From contig CAVXHJ010000025.1 of assembly GCA_963761435.1 (NCBI GenBank), forward strand, positions 104,791 to 168,790: a stretch of DNA of 64,000 nt. The letters run 5' to 3'. Positions 1 through 8,978 of this stretch are shown in pieces. The translations under genes and the position numbers were made by a program. The notes below the pieces were generated by a model. The model saw only the letters and a program-made list of their open reading frames with translations. It was not told the DNA's origin and searched no databases. Every line of letters starts with the position of its first letter. The stretch's first letter is position 1. This DNA is from Roseiarcus sp963761435. Its GTDB lineage: Bacteria; Pseudomonadota; Alphaproteobacteria; Rhizobiales; Beijerinckiaceae.

Positions 1-310
1 ATGCCAATCGCAAGTCGCCCCCGAGCGCCGCGCGATTTGTCGAGGCCGCCGCGCCCGGCGACGTTTCTCGCGAGGCGTTCGTTCCCGCCGCCCATCCCGG
101 TTGGGACAATCTGCACGATTTGTCGGTCGCCCAGGCTTTCGGCCGCAATTGGATCCAAAGCCGAAGGTCCGCTTGCTGATCGTTCCCTCGATCGTCACCG
201 CCGGGCGCGACACGAACGTCGTCGTCAATCCCGATCACCCCGACGCCGCGCGAATCTCGGTCGGCCCGGAGACGCCCGTCGCTCTCGATCGACGGCTGTT
301 TGGGCCATAG
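1..310 (+). pseudogene. RES-domain protein, C-terminal part, frame broken
   Basis: The C-terminal half of a RES-domain protein (family of NAD+-degrading toxins, usually paired with an Xre/MbcA-type antitoxin). The frame that begins at base 3 reads a RES-like stretch with HPGWDNLHDLSVAQAFGRNW, then stops near base 176. The frame beginning at 101 continues with LLIVPSIV, NPDHPDAARI and VGPETPVALDRRLF, which is the classic RES ending, to a TAG at 308-310. The two halves join if one base is missing near base 170 (SRRSA-LLIVPS). The N-terminus and any antitoxin gene lie before the window. RES identity is inferred from these C-terminal motifs. Whether the frameshift is real decay or a sequence error cannot be told here. 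Confidence 0.6.
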
Positions 311-324
311 AGCCGCCGTCGGGC

Positions 325-1068
325 TCACGCGTTCGTGCCTCCGTCCACCGTCAGGCTCGCGCCGGTGATGTAAGCGGCCTCCGGGCCGGCGACGAACGCC
401 ACCAGCGCCGCGACGTCGTCCACGCTGCCGTAGCGATTGAGCGCCGTGTTCGCCTTTTGCGGGACGGCCCAATCGCCGGAAGCGGGATTGAGTTCCGTAT
501 CGATTGGTCCCGGCTGAATGTTGTTGACCGTGATGCCGCGGTCGCCCACTTCGCGGGCTAGCCCTTGCGCGAACATTTTGATCGCGCCCTTGGTGGCGGC
601 ATAGGCCACGAGGCCCGGCGTCATCATGCGCTCGCCAACGCACGAGCCGATCAGGATGATGCGGCCGCCATCGTTCATGCGCTTGAGCGCCGCCTGGGTG
701 GCAATGAAAGCCCCGCGCAGGTTGAGATCAATCACGAGGTCGAGCTCCTCGAGCGTCGCCTCTTCGAATTTCTTCGGGATCGCCGTGCCGGCGTTGTTCA
801 CGAACATGTCGAGCTTGCCGAGCGTCGCGACCGTCTTTTCGACCGCCGCGGCGACCCGATCGGCGGCAGTTGCGTCCGCCTGCAACGCGATCGCCTTGCC
901 GCCGGCGCGCTTGATCGCCTCGACGACCAACGCCGCGCCGTCCGCTCCTTTCGTGTAGGTGATGGCGACTGCGGCGCCCTCGGAGGCCAGCCGTTTGGCG
1001 ATCGCCGCCCCAATTCCGCGCGACCCCCCGGTCACGAGCGCAACTTTGCCTTCAAGCGTCTTCGACAT
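325..1068 (-). CDS. SDR family NAD(P)-dependent oxidoreductase
   Basis: A 247-residue classical short-chain dehydrogenase/reductase. The nucleotide-binding glycine motif TGGSRGIG lies at about residues 13-20. NNAG follows in the middle, and the catalytic Ser plus YAATK (Tyr-x3-Lys) lie in the second half. The C-terminus YITGASLTVDGG is typical of FabG-like members. The start is taken at MSKTLEGK because a GGAACGGA-like ribosome site precedes it; an in-frame ATG ten codons upstream is less likely. The gene is divergent from a LysR gene about 276 bp away, the usual layout for a LysR-controlled target. The substrate cannot be read from the sequence. Members of this subfamily reduce diverse keto compounds. 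Confidence 0.9.
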   Translation of the reverse strand: MSKTLEGKVALVTGGSRGIGAAIAKRLASEGAAVAITYTKGADGAALVVEAIKRAGGKAIALQADATAADRVAAAVEKTVATLGKLDMFVNNAGTAIPKKFEEATLEELDLVIDLNLRGAFIATQAALKRMNDGGRIILIGSCVGERMMTPGLVAYAATKGAIKMFAQGLAREVGDRGITVNNIQPGPIDTELNPASGDWAVPQKANTALNRYGSVDDVAALVAFVAGPEAAYITGASLTVDGGTNA

Positions 1069-1344
1069 TTGCGATTTCCGTTCCAGATTATACGTCAAGC
1101 CGGCGCCCCCATCGGAGCGCAGCTATGCTCAGGAGATCACGCTTGACCGCGGCGTCTTGGCGTGGCGACCGCTCGCGTTCAGGCGTGCGGTCCAATTCCG
1201 GTTATGAGCCCCCGCATCCTTCAGAGATCGGCTTGGATTGGGCCCGCGACCGGATACGATCACCCCCGCAAAATCTAGCGCGACCTGGCGCCGGTGAAAA
1301 AGACTTTGTATGTTCATGGCTATGCTTGGGAGAGATAGAGGCTG

Positions 1345-2245
1345 ATGGAGCTTCGGCATCTTCGCTATTTCGTCGCGGTCGCCGAGGCGAAGAGCATGAA
1401 GCTCGCCGCGGAGACGCGGCTTCACACGGCTCAACCCTCACTCAGCCGCCAAATCCGCGACCTCGAGCAGGAAGTCGGCGTTGGACTTTTCGTCCGCAGC
1501 GTCCGAGGCGTCGAGCTGACCGAAGCCGGCCGCGCCTTTCTCGACCATGCCCGACGCTCGTTGGACGAGGCCGAAGCGGCCATCCAGGCGGCGCGCCGCG
1601 CGGCGCGACCGGCCAGGACGATTTTCGCCGTCGGATTCCTGACAGGACAGGAAGCCGCGTGGCTCGCGCCCGCGACCCGCATCCTGAGCAGCGAACTCCC
1701 CAGCATCGAGATCAGGGTGTCGAGCGGATTTTCCGTGACGCTTGCCGACGACCTTGTGCACAGAAGGATCGACGTCGCCTTTCTGCGCCACGAGCCCGGG
1801 CCGGACCTCGAATACAAACTGGTTCTGAAGGAGCCGCTCGTGGCCATCCTGCCGCATGACCATCGGCTCGCGGCGCGGAAAACCCTGGACCCGCGCGATC
1901 TTGAGGGCGAGACCTTCATCGGCATCTCCGAGATCCCGCGCAGTCCTGCGCGGAGCGGTCAACGGCTACCTCAAACGATCCGGAGTCGAGGTCGCGCCGC
2001 GGTTCGCGATCGACAATTTCGCCATGGCGATGTCGCTGGTGACGTCGGAGCGCGGGGTCGCTCTGTTGCCGATCTCGATCGAGGACTACCTGCCTCCGTC
2101 CATCGTGAGCCGCCGCTTGAAGGGCAAGCAGCCGACCGTCGATCTGATGGTCGGCTATCACAGGGCCAACGCCTCGCCGATCCTGAAAATGTTCCTGTCG
2201 CGACTCGATGGGCCGAGATCCGCACCTCCGGGCGCCGTCGGCTGA
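1345..2245 (+). pseudogene. LysR family transcriptional regulator, frame broken
   Basis: About 300 residues in total. The N-terminal winged helix-turn-helix (MELRHLRYFVAVAE, then TAQPSLSRQIRDLEQEVG) and the first half of the substrate-binding domain are in one frame. Near base 1940 the frame moves by +1, and the rest of the effector domain (AVNGYLKRSG, FAIDNFAMAMSLVTSERGVALLPIS) continues to a stop at 2243-2245. Removing one base in the CCGCGCAG stretch restores a full-length LysR. Without that correction the first frame runs on into unrelated sequence as far as 2829. It is divergent from the SDR gene at 325-1068, which is its likely target. The effector is unknown. Confidence 0.8.
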
Positions 2246-2353
2246 CGGCGCGGCGCGGGCCGCCGCTCGTCATGGCGCCGTCATCCAACTCATCTACCGC
2301 GATTCGGCCACATCGGCGGGTCGGAGATCACCTTGCGGCAAGCCACCAACGCG

Positions 2354-3588
2354 ATGCGTCGCTTAACCAGCGCGGGGCTCAAAGCTGCGGTCCATCGCTC
2401 GAAGCCGCTGTCGCGCGCCGGCGTCCTCGAGCGCCTGTTCACGCTGGCCTTCGAGCGCCTCGTCTATCCCCAGATCTGGGAGGACCCGGTGGTCGACATG
2501 GCCGCGCTCGACATCGGGCCGGGGCATCAGGTGATCGCCATCGCCTCGGGCGGCTGCAACGTCCTCTCCTATCTCCTGGCCGATCCGGCCGGCGTCACCG
2601 CGGTCGACCTCAACGGCGCCCATATCGCGCTCGGGCGGCTCAAGATCTGCGCGGCTCAGAACCTGCCCGACTACGAGACCTTCTTCCGCTTCTTCGGCCG
2701 CGCCGACGCGCGCGCCAATGTCGCCGCCTACGACCGGCGGCTGCGGCCAAAACTCGACCCCGCGACCCGCGCCTATTGGGACAAGCGGACGGCGTTCGGC
2801 CGCCGCCGCATCGGCGTCTTCGCCCATAATTTCTACCATCACGGCCTGCTCGGCCACATCCTCGGCGCCGGTCACACGCTCGCGCGCCTGCATGGCCTCG
2901 ATCCGTCGATCGTGCTGAAAGCGCAGGACGCTCGACGAGCAGCGCGCGCTCTACGAGAAGCGCCTCGCGCCGATCTTTGAAAAGCCGCTCGTCCGCTGGA
3001 TCCTGAAGCAGCCCGCGTCCCTCTATGGCCTTGGCATCCCGCCGGCGCAGTACAAGGCGCTGGCCGCGGATTCGCCCTCGGGCGTCGCCGCCGTGCTGAG
3101 CGAGCGGCTCGAGCGGCTCGCCTGCGATTTCGACATCGCCGACAATTATTTCGCCTGGCAGGCGTTCGGACGCCGCTACGCGCCGGGGCCCAACCCGGCG
3201 CTCCCGCCCTATCTGCAGCGCGAGAACTTCGACGCTGTCCGTGAGCGCGCGAGCCGCGTGCGCTACGTCCAGCGGTCGTTCACCGACATATTGCGCGATT
3301 CGGCCGCCGGCGAGCTTCGATCGCTTCGTCCTGCTCGACGCCCAGGACTGGATGAACGACGCCGAACTCGCCGCCTTGTGGACCGAGATCACCCGCACCG
3401 CGCGGCCTGGCGCGCGGGTGATCTTCCGCACCGCCGCCGACGAGCGGCTGCTGCCGGGCCGGGCGCCCGATCGCGTCATGGCCGCCTGGACCTACCATGA
3501 CGAGCAGAGCCGCGAGTTCGGCCGGCGCGACCGCTCGTCGATCTACGGCGCCTTCCATCTCTACACGCTGAAAGGCGCGCCCCAGAGC
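2354..3588 (+). pseudogene. btaA: BtaA: S-adenosylmethionine:diacylglycerol 3-amino-3-carboxypropyl transferase, frame broken
   Basis: First enzyme of betaine lipid (DGTS) synthesis, which moves the 3-amino-3-carboxypropyl group of SAM to diacylglycerol at the membrane. Family marks (DUF3419/BtaA) are LVYPQIWEDPVVDMAAL, IASGGCNVLSYLL and VDLNGAHIALGRLK near the N-terminus, AHNFYHHGLLGH in the middle, and FDRFVLLDAQDWM plus IYGAFHLYTL at the end. The protein is spread over three frames: one extra base near 2926 and one near 3315, both insertions. With them removed a roughly 410-residue protein results. The start is taken at ATG 2354; a TTG at 2333 is possible. In other alphaproteobacteria the pathway is induced by phosphate starvation. 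No stop separates it from btaB (see that entry). Confidence 0.85.
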
Positions 3589-4246
3589 ATGAGCGACGCC
3601 GCCGCGCTCATGGACCGGATGTATCGCCGTCAGCGCCACATCTATGACCTCTCCCGCAAGTTCTATCTCCTCGGACGCGACGAGGCGATCGCCAAGCTGC
3701 GCGCCGCGCCTGGCGACAAAGTGCTCGAAATCGGCTGCGGCACCGGGCGCAATCTGGTCAAGCTGGCGCGGGCCTATCCCGAGGCGCGGCTCTATGGCAT
3801 CGACGTGTCGCGGGAAATGCTGGCGAGCGCATCGACGGCGTCGGCTCGCGCCGGGCTCGCCGCCCGCGTCGCCCTCGGGCAGGGGGACGCGACAGCGTTC
3901 GATCCCGAGGCTTTGTTCGGCTGCGCCGCGTTCGAGCGCGTCATGATCTCCTACGCGCTCTCGATGATCCCGCCCTGGCGCGACGCGCTTGAGCGCGCGC
4001 TCGACGTTGTCGCGCCCGGCGGCTCGCTGCATCTCGTCGATTTCGGCGATTGCGCCGGCTTGCCCGGCCCGTTCAGGACCGGATTGCGGCGCTGGCTCGC
4101 CGCCTTCGACGTGACCCCGCGCGACGATCTCGGCGCCGCGCTTCAGGCGTCTCACCGCCAAGCGCGGCATGAGGTGCGAGATCGAGAGCCGGTTTCGCGG
4201 CTACGCGGTCCTCGCGGTGGCGCGCCGCGCCGCGCCGGCGCGTTAA
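3589..4246 (+). CDS. btaB: BtaB: diacylglyceryl-homoserine N-methyltransferase
   Basis: Class I SAM methyltransferase of about 218 residues. It would methylate the homoserine head group three times to give DGTS. The start MSDAAALMDRMYRRQRHIYD and motif VLEIGCGTGRNLVKLA (SAM-binding motif I, near residue 50) match BtaB, as does its place right after BtaA. Near 4146 an extra base shifts the frame. The true C-terminus (CEIESRFRGYAVLAVARRA) is then read to the TAA at 4244-4246, whereas the uncorrected frame runs on to 4359 with a spurious tail. The BtaA C-terminal frame continues into this gene without a stop, so a BtaA-BtaB fusion protein is possible. Confidence 0.85.
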
Positions 4247-4347
4247 AGCCAATCGCTTTTGGGTCAACACGCGCCCCCTCCACCGCGGTGACGCGCGGTC
4301 CCCCTCCCCCGCTTCGCGTGGGAGGAGAAAGCGGCGGTAGGCCTCTT

Positions 4348-4390
4348 CCTCCCCCATGAAATGGGGGAGGGGGACCGTCCGAAGGACGGT
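4348..4390. repeat. Double palindrome between convergent genes
   Basis: Two perfect hairpins with the same GAA loop sit side by side in the gap between btaB (+) and the DUF445 gene (-). CCTCCCCCAT-GAA-ATGGGGGAGG is at 4348-4370 and ACCGTCC-GAA-GGACGGT at 4374-4390. The surrounding 4260-4410 is rich in CCCTCCCC/GGGGGAGG and resembles the dispersed intergenic palindromes common in alphaproteobacteria. It could act as a two-way transcription end. No T-run follows, so an intrinsic terminator is not proven. Confidence 0.6.
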
Positions 4391-4427
4391 GGTGGGGGAC
4401 CCTGCTGGCCAAGGACGGGCGCGCGGT

Positions 4428-5729
4428 TCACCCGCCGAACGCCCGCGAGAGCGTGAAGATAACGAGCCCGACCAGTCCGCCGACCAGCGTGCCGTTGATG
4501 CGGATATATTGCAGGTCCTTGCCGACCTGGAGTTCGAGGCGGTTGACGAGCGTGGCGGCGTCCCAGTTATCGACCACTGCGGCGATATAGGCGCCGATCT
4601 CGGCCCGCCGGGGCAGGATGGCCCGCAGCGCCAAGAGCCTGAGCCGCCGGTTGATCGTCGCCCGGCGCCCGGAATCCTCTTCGAGCCAGCGGCCAAGCGC
4701 GCCGGCCGAACTCGCCAGCCAGCCGACGATCGCTTCGGCATGGCGGGGCAGCCCGTCTCGCAAGCCCGCCTCGATTTCCTCCCACAAGCCCCTCGCCTGC
4801 TCGGCGAACACCGGATTGGCGAGAATGTCCTGCTTCAGCGCCTCCCCTTTCGCCCGCATCGCGGGATCGTGCGCGAGGGCGTCGATCCATTCTTCGATCA
4901 GCGCATTGGCCTCGTCGCGCCACGGATGGTCGGGGTCGCGCATCTCGTTCAGGGTCGTCGACAGCCCGTTGATCACCTTGGCGGCGATCATGTCGTCGAC
5001 CCATTTGGGAATGAAGCGCGAGGATTTTTGCGACACGTGCCTGACGATCGTCGCCTTGTTGCGCGCGAGCGCGCCTTCCGCGAGATCGAGGCCCTGGTCG
5101 AGCAGCGTCTGGCCCGCCCCCTGCGCCCAGAGTATCGACAACACCCGCGAGGCGAGCGGCGCCGCGGGGACCGCCTCGATCCCGCGCCGCGCCGCCTGAG
5201 CGACCCATTCGTCGATTGCCGCTTTCGGCACGAGGTCGAGCGCGTACGGAAGGACGCGTCCGGCGCCGGCCGCGACCGCCCGCGCGTTGCGCTCGTCCTC
5301 GAGCCATCGCGCCGCAAGCCCGACCGCGTCGACCGACGAGAGGCGCGCGACCGCGACGCGTGGGGAGAGGAAGTTGTTGGTGATGAACCGCCCGAGCGCC
5401 GGCCCGATGCGCCGCTTGTTTTCCGGCACGACGGCGGTATGGGGAATCGGCAGGCCGAGGGGACGGCGAAAAAGCGCCACGACCGCGAACCAGTCGGCGC
5501 AGGCGCCGACCATGCCGGCTTCCGCGAACGCGCCGAGATAGGGCGCCCAGACCCAGCCCGGCGGCGCGCGTCGCATGATGAGAAAAATCGCCGACATGAG
5601 CACGAGCAGCATCGTTGCGATCGTGCGCATGCGGCGCAGTTCCGCCCGGCGCTCCGCCTCGGTCTTAAGGGCGTCAGAATAGCCGAGCGGCGCGGGCTCG
5701 GCGGCCGCAGGTCGGGCAAGCTCAGTCAT
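4428..5729 (-). CDS. DUF445 family inner-membrane protein
   Basis: A 433-residue protein of the DUF445 (YjiN-like) family. A short N-terminal tail is followed by a membrane segment at about residues 36-53 (IATMLLVLMSAIFLIM). Then comes the family block AGMVGACADWFAVVALFRRPLGLPIPHTAVVP and a long helical region, and a final hydrophobic stretch near the C-terminus (LVGGLVGLVIFTLS) gives a second membrane anchor. The function of the family is unknown; a role in envelope organisation is only a guess. It ends convergently with btaB across a palindrome-rich gap. The start at MTELARPAAAEP is the first in-frame ATG of the open frame. Confidence 0.88.
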   Translation of the reverse strand: MTELARPAAAEPAPLGYSDALKTEAERRAELRRMRTIATMLLVLMSAIFLIMRRAPPGWVWAPYLGAFAEAGMVGACADWFAVVALFRRPLGLPIPHTAVVPENKRRIGPALGRFITNNFLSPRVAVARLSSVDAVGLAARWLEDERNARAVAAGAGRVLPYALDLVPKAAIDEWVAQAARRGIEAVPAAPLASRVLSILWAQGAGQTLLDQGLDLAEGALARNKATIVRHVSQKSSRFIPKWVDDMIAAKVINGLSTTLNEMRDPDHPWRDEANALIEEWIDALAHDPAMRAKGEALKQDILANPVFAEQARGLWEEIEAGLRDGLPRHAEAIVGWLASSAGALGRWLEEDSGRRATINRRLRLLALRAILPRRAEIGAYIAAVVDNWDAATLVNRLELQVGKDLQYIRINGTLVGGLVGLVIFTLSRAFGG

Positions 5730-5814
5730 CGCCGGATAATAGGGGCTGGCGACGCCCGGGCCATAGGCCTTTCCAGCCAGCCCAGGCCCCGCGACCCGCC
5801 CCGCTGGAAATTTG

Positions 5815-5966
5815 CCGCCAGAGCGCCTACATGAAAGGCTGCGGAGCTGGGTGGCGCGTCAGGACAATATTCCTCGGGGCCGTACGATCCCTATGGGGGC
5901 TGTCCCTGTCGAGGCCCGTGGGCTTCGGCATATGGCTCCCACCTACTTACGTAGGCGCCCGGGATC
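5815..5966 (+). ncRNA. ssrS: 6S RNA (alphaproteobacterial type), approximate ends
   Basis: Located directly upstream of the 5-formyltetrahydrofolate cyclo-ligase gene, the conserved position of 6S RNA in many proteobacteria. The stretch contains TCCTCGGGGCC (5871-5881), ATCCCTATGGGGGCTGTCCC (5888 onward), GGGCTTCGGCATATGG and CTCCCACCTACTTACGTAGG. I recognise this pattern from alphaproteobacterial 6S RNAs. An 8-bp closing helix is visible: GCGCCTAC at 5823-5830 with GTAGGCGC at 5951-5958. 6S RNA mimics an open promoter and binds the housekeeping RNA polymerase in stationary phase. The ends are estimated. A covariance-model search (Rfam RF00013) would decide. Confidence 0.7.
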
Positions 5967-6031
5967 ACCGTCCAACGGCCGTCTCGGCTCCGCGCTTTAT
6001 TTTTACCGCTTTCGGATTGGCGGCCCACCGT

Positions 6032-6619
6032 TTGACCTCGACTGTCGTCAATCCCAAAACGGCCCTTCGCCGCGCCGCGCTTGCCAGGCGGGCGAGCGTC
6101 GCGGCGGCCGCCCGCCAGGCTTTCAGCCGCCGCCTCGCCGAGGAGGGGCTGCGGCTCGCGCGGCTCTGGCGCGCCGAAACCGCCTCCGCCTTTCATGCCT
6201 TTCGCGACGAGCCGGATACGCTTGAACTTTTGAGCGCGCTCGCGGCGGACGGGTTCGCGACCGCCCTTCCTGTGGTCGTCGGCCGCGGTTCGCCCCTTGC
6301 CTTTCGTCTCTGGCGGCCGGGCGACCCGACCCGGTCAGGCGCGATGTCGATCGCCGAGCCGCTTGAGACGGCGCCCGCGGTCGATCCGGATCTCCTGTTC
6401 GTGCCGCTCGCCTGCTTCGACCGGCGCGGCCACCGCATCGGCTATGGCGCCGGCTTTTATGACCGCACCCTCGCCCGCCTTCGCGCGACGAAGCCCGTTC
6501 ACGCGGTTGGCGTCGCCTATGGGGTATGCGAAGTCGCCGCCGTGCCGTATGAGGCGCATGATGAGAGCCTGGACGCCATCGTGACCGATCAGGAAACCCT
6601 TCTCCTCACCGAGCGATGA
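6032..6619 (+). CDS. 5-formyltetrahydrofolate cyclo-ligase
   Basis: About 195 residues; converts 5-formyl-THF to 5,10-methenyl-THF with ATP in the cytoplasm. The family signature LLFVPLACFDRRGHRIGYG, followed by AGFYDRTLARL, is complete, and the N-terminal basic K/R helix (ALRRAALARRASV) is present. The open frame extends back through the 6S RNA to 5831, but similarity begins near 6050. A TTG at 6032 is chosen; a TTG at 6017 is possible. No strong ribosome site marks either. The gene overlaps the next one by 4 bp (ATGA), so the two are translationally coupled. Confidence 0.88.
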   Translation: MTSTVVNPKTALRRAALARRASVAAAARQAFSRRLAEEGLRLARLWRAETASAFHAFRDEPDTLELLSALAADGFATALPVVVGRGSPLAFRLWRPGDPTRSGAMSIAEPLETAPAVDPDLLFVPLACFDRRGHRIGYGAGFYDRTLARLRATKPVHAVGVAYGVCEVAAVPYEAHDESLDAIVTDQETLLLTER

Positions 6620-7437
6620 TGCGTCTCGTCTTCATTGGCGACATCGTCGGGCGATCCGGGCGCGCTGTCTTGCTCGAGCAGGTTGCCGCGCTACGCGATC
6701 GCTGGGCGCTCGATTTCGTCGTCGTCAACGGCGAGAACGCCGCCGGCGGCTTCGGGATCACTGAACCCATTCTGGAAGAATTCCTCGCCGCCGGAGTCGA
6801 TGCGGTGACGCTCGGCAATCACGCCTTCGATCAGCGCGAGGCGCTGGGGTTCATCGATCGCCAGCCGCGCCTGATCCGGCCGGCCAATTTCCCGCCGGGC
6901 ACGCCCGGACGGGGCGCGGCCCTCATCGAGAACGCGAAGGGCGCGCGGCTCCTTGTCGTCAATGTCATGGGCCGCATTTTCATGGACGCTCTCGACGATC
7001 CTTTCGCCACCTTAAAGCGCGAGCTCGGCCTTTGCCCGCTAGGGCAGGGGTGCGACGCTTCGATCGTCGACTTCCACGCCGAGGCGACGAGCGAGAAATG
7101 GGCGGCCGCGCATTTTGCCGACGGCAAGGCAAGTCTGGTCGTGGGCACCCATACCCATGTGCCCAGCGCCGATCATCGAATCCTCGCTGGAGGCACGGGC
7201 TTCGTCACCGATGTCGGCATGACCGGCGACTATGATTCGGTGATCGGGATGGAAAAGGACGAGCCGCTGCGCCGCTTCACCACCCGCGTCCCTTCCGGCC
7301 GGTTCGAGCCGGCGCTGGGGCCTGCGACTTTGTGCGCGGTCGCGGCCGAGATCGGCCCCGACGGCCGGGCCAAAGCCATCGCGCCGGTCAGGATCGGCGG
7401 CCTGCTCAGCCCCGCCGCGCCCGATTTCTGGGCCTGA
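6616..7437 (+). CDS. TIGR00282 family metallophosphoesterase (YmdB-like)
   Basis: A 273-residue cytoplasmic metallophosphoesterase. Metal-site motifs are FIGDIVGRSGR at the N-terminus, VVNGENAAGGFGIT at about residue 36, TLGNHAFDQRE at about 70 and VGTHTHVPSADHRIL at about 175. Characterised relatives (B. subtilis YmdB) hydrolyse 2',3'-cyclic nucleotides and affect RNA turnover and development; the activity in this organism is inferred. It starts on the ATGA overlap with the cyclo-ligase gene and is followed 5 bp later by a HAD phosphatase, so 6S RNA, fcl, this gene and gph form one cluster. Confidence 0.9.
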   Translation: MMRLVFIGDIVGRSGRAVLLEQVAALRDRWALDFVVVNGENAAGGFGITEPILEEFLAAGVDAVTLGNHAFDQREALGFIDRQPRLIRPANFPPGTPGRGAALIENAKGARLLVVNVMGRIFMDALDDPFATLKRELGLCPLGQGCDASIVDFHAEATSEKWAAAHFADGKASLVVGTHTHVPSADHRILAGGTGFVTDVGMTGDYDSVIGMEKDEPLRRFTTRVPSGRFEPALGPATLCAVAAEIGPDGRAKAIAPVRIGGLLSPAAPDFWA

Positions 7438-7442
7438 TCGCC

Positions 7443-8123
7443 ATGGTCGCGCCGACCATTGTCTACGATCTCGACGGCACGCTCGCCGACACGGCCGGTG
7501 ATCTGGTGGCCACCCTCAATTGGCTCTTGGGCAGGGAAGGCCTCAAGCCGCTCAAGGTCGAAAGCGCCGGTTCGCTGGTTGGGGCCGGGGCCCGGCCGCT
7601 GATCGCGCGCGGCTTCGCCGCCTCGGGGAAAAACCTCGACCCGCAAGCGCTCGAGCGGCTGTTCGCGGATTATCTCGTCTATTACAACGCCCACATCGCC
7701 GATCGCACCCGGCTTTATCCCGGCGTCAGACAAGCGCTTTCGGCGCTGGCGGACTTGGGCTGGCGCCAGGCGATCTGCACCAACAAGATCGAAGTCTCGG
7801 CCAAGCTCCTGATCGCCAAGCTCGGCGTCGCCGAGCGTTTCGCTTTCGTCTGCGGCCAGGACACATTCGGGGTTGGCAAGCCGGACGCCGCGCCGCTGCT
7901 CAAGACGATCGCCGCTTCGGGCGGCGCGAGCGATCGCGCGATCATGGTCGGGGATTCGATCACCGACATCAAGACCGCCCGCGCGGCCGGCCTGCCGGTC
8001 ATCGCGGTCGACTTCGGCTATAGCGACGTCCCGGTCGCCGAGCTTAAGCCGGACCGGGTGATCTCGCATTTCGACCAGCTCGAGGCGGCCTGCGAAGCGC
8101 TGCTGAGGTCTCCGGCAAGCTAG
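7443..8123 (+). CDS. gph: HAD hydrolase, phosphoglycolate phosphatase type
   Basis: A 226-residue HAD-superfamily phosphatase with all motifs. YDLDGTLADT (nucleophile Asp in DxD) is at residues 6-15, AICTNK (motif II) at about 112, a Lys in GKPDAAPLL (motif III), and MVGDSITDIKTARAAG (motif IV) at about 170. Similarity is to Gph, which removes 2-phosphoglycolate formed by DNA repair or RubisCO oxygenation. Substrate assignment within HAD proteins is uncertain. The start at ATG 7443, just after the previous stop, fits the conserved N-terminus; upstream codons in the same frame belong to the preceding gene's region. Confidence 0.82.
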   Translation: MVAPTIVYDLDGTLADTAGDLVATLNWLLGREGLKPLKVESAGSLVGAGARPLIARGFAASGKNLDPQALERLFADYLVYYNAHIADRTRLYPGVRQALSALADLGWRQAICTNKIEVSAKLLIAKLGVAERFAFVCGQDTFGVGKPDAAPLLKTIAASGGASDRAIMVGDSITDIKTARAAGLPVIAVDFGYSDVPVAELKPDRVISHFDQLEAACEALLRSPAS

Positions 8124-8234
8124 GCTGATCGCGTTGTTCGGCCTGTTCATCGGCCACGCCGGATTCGCGCCAGCCGCGGTTCTCATGATGCTGGTCTTCG
8201 TCGGGGACGAGCGAAGCTGAAGCGGCTCGTGGCC

Positions 8235-8648
8235 TCAAAAAGCCTGAACGACGTTGGTTACGTGGTCGCGGTCCGGCGCGGTGACGCAAAACGCCACGCA
8301 CAGATAGGGGATTGTGTCATGCGGGTTGTGGCCGCGATGCATCTTGCCGATCGGTTCCGAATAAACGTCGCCGGCCTTGGCGCGAATGAGGACGCCTTCC
8401 TCGAAATGGGCCTCGAAGATGCCCTGCAGCGCGATGAAGAACGTCGCGCCATTGTGACAATGGAAGTTGGTCCAGCCCTTGGGCTCTATCTCCGCGGTGT
8501 AGATCTGCACCTTTGCTTCGGGGTCTTTCGGCAACGAGGCGTAGAGCCCATCGAACAGCACTCGACGGTGGAACATTTTATCCGCCGGTACGAGGCCCTC
8601 GATCTGCAGCTTCAAGCCGGCCAAATGGGCGTCGTGCGTCTCGGTCAT
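8235..8648 (-). CDS. Cupin-domain protein
   Basis: A 137-residue single-domain cupin. The first cupin motif NFHCHNGATFFIALQGIFEAHF (truncated here to the key His-x-His-x-n-Glu-like pattern) and the second motif GDVYSEPIGKMHRGHN give His ligands for a metal. MTETHDAHLAGLKLQ is taken as the start because the 13 codons upstream look non-conserved. It stands alone, convergent with gph. The function is unknown; small cupins of this kind can be sugar- or acid-binding enzymes. Confidence 0.72.
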   Translation of the reverse strand: MTETHDAHLAGLKLQIEGLVPADKMFHRRVLFDGLYASLPKDPEAKVQIYTAEIEPKGWTNFHCHNGATFFIALQGIFEAHFEEGVLIRAKAGDVYSEPIGKMHRGHNPHDTIPYLCVAFCVTAPDRDHVTNVVQAF

Positions 8649-8714
8649 TGAATCCGCTGTTTTTGCCGGGGTCGCCAGACATAGCACAGTCCGGCCCGCG
8701 GGGCGGCGGACCGG

Positions 8715-8978
8715 TCAGGCGGCTCTTGGCAGGTAAGCAAGGCGCGCATGACGCGCGCAGTAGGGGCCGCCCGCCGCCGCCTCGCCGCAATAGCGGAACG
8801 CCCCGAGATCTCTCGGATTGCCCGTCGGCCAGCGGCACGAGCTTGGCGTCAGGTCGACGACAGTGAGGCTTCCGTCGATCGGCTCCTGGTCGGCAAAATA
8901 GGTGGTGAACGCCATCCTGCCGCTCTCGTCCGTTGCGGCGGAAGCGATAATTTTTGGGGCAGCATCTATTCTGGGCAT
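8715..8978 (-). CDS. Short GcrA-like protein lacking the DNA-binding N-terminus
   Basis: An 87-residue protein whose last 45 residues match the C-terminus of the cell-cycle regulator GcrA. LTPSSCRWPTGNPRDLGAFRYCG is followed by GGPYCARHARLAYLP, with the family's Cys/His pattern (Cys-Arg-Trp-Pro, Tyr-Cys-Gly, Tyr-Cys-x2-His). In GcrA this part contacts sigma-70, while an N-terminal helix-turn-helix binds methylated GANTC DNA. That helix-turn-helix is absent here. The frame is open back to 9125, but the upstream residues do not look like GcrA, so MPRIDAAPK is chosen. It could be a GcrA paralogue that only binds RNA polymerase, or a truncated copy. Confidence 0.65.
   Translation of the reverse strand: MPRIDAAPKIIASAATDESGRMAFTTYFADQEPIDGSLTVVDLTPSSCRWPTGNPRDLGAFRYCGEAAAGGPYCARHARLAYLPRAA

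Noticed and set aside
1345..2829. A 494-residue fusion protein beginning with LysR
   Set aside because: The part after about 1940 is out of frame with both LysR and btaA; the length is an artefact of the frameshift.
4348..4390. Intrinsic terminator for btaB
   Set aside because: Good stems but no T-run; recorded as a repeat.
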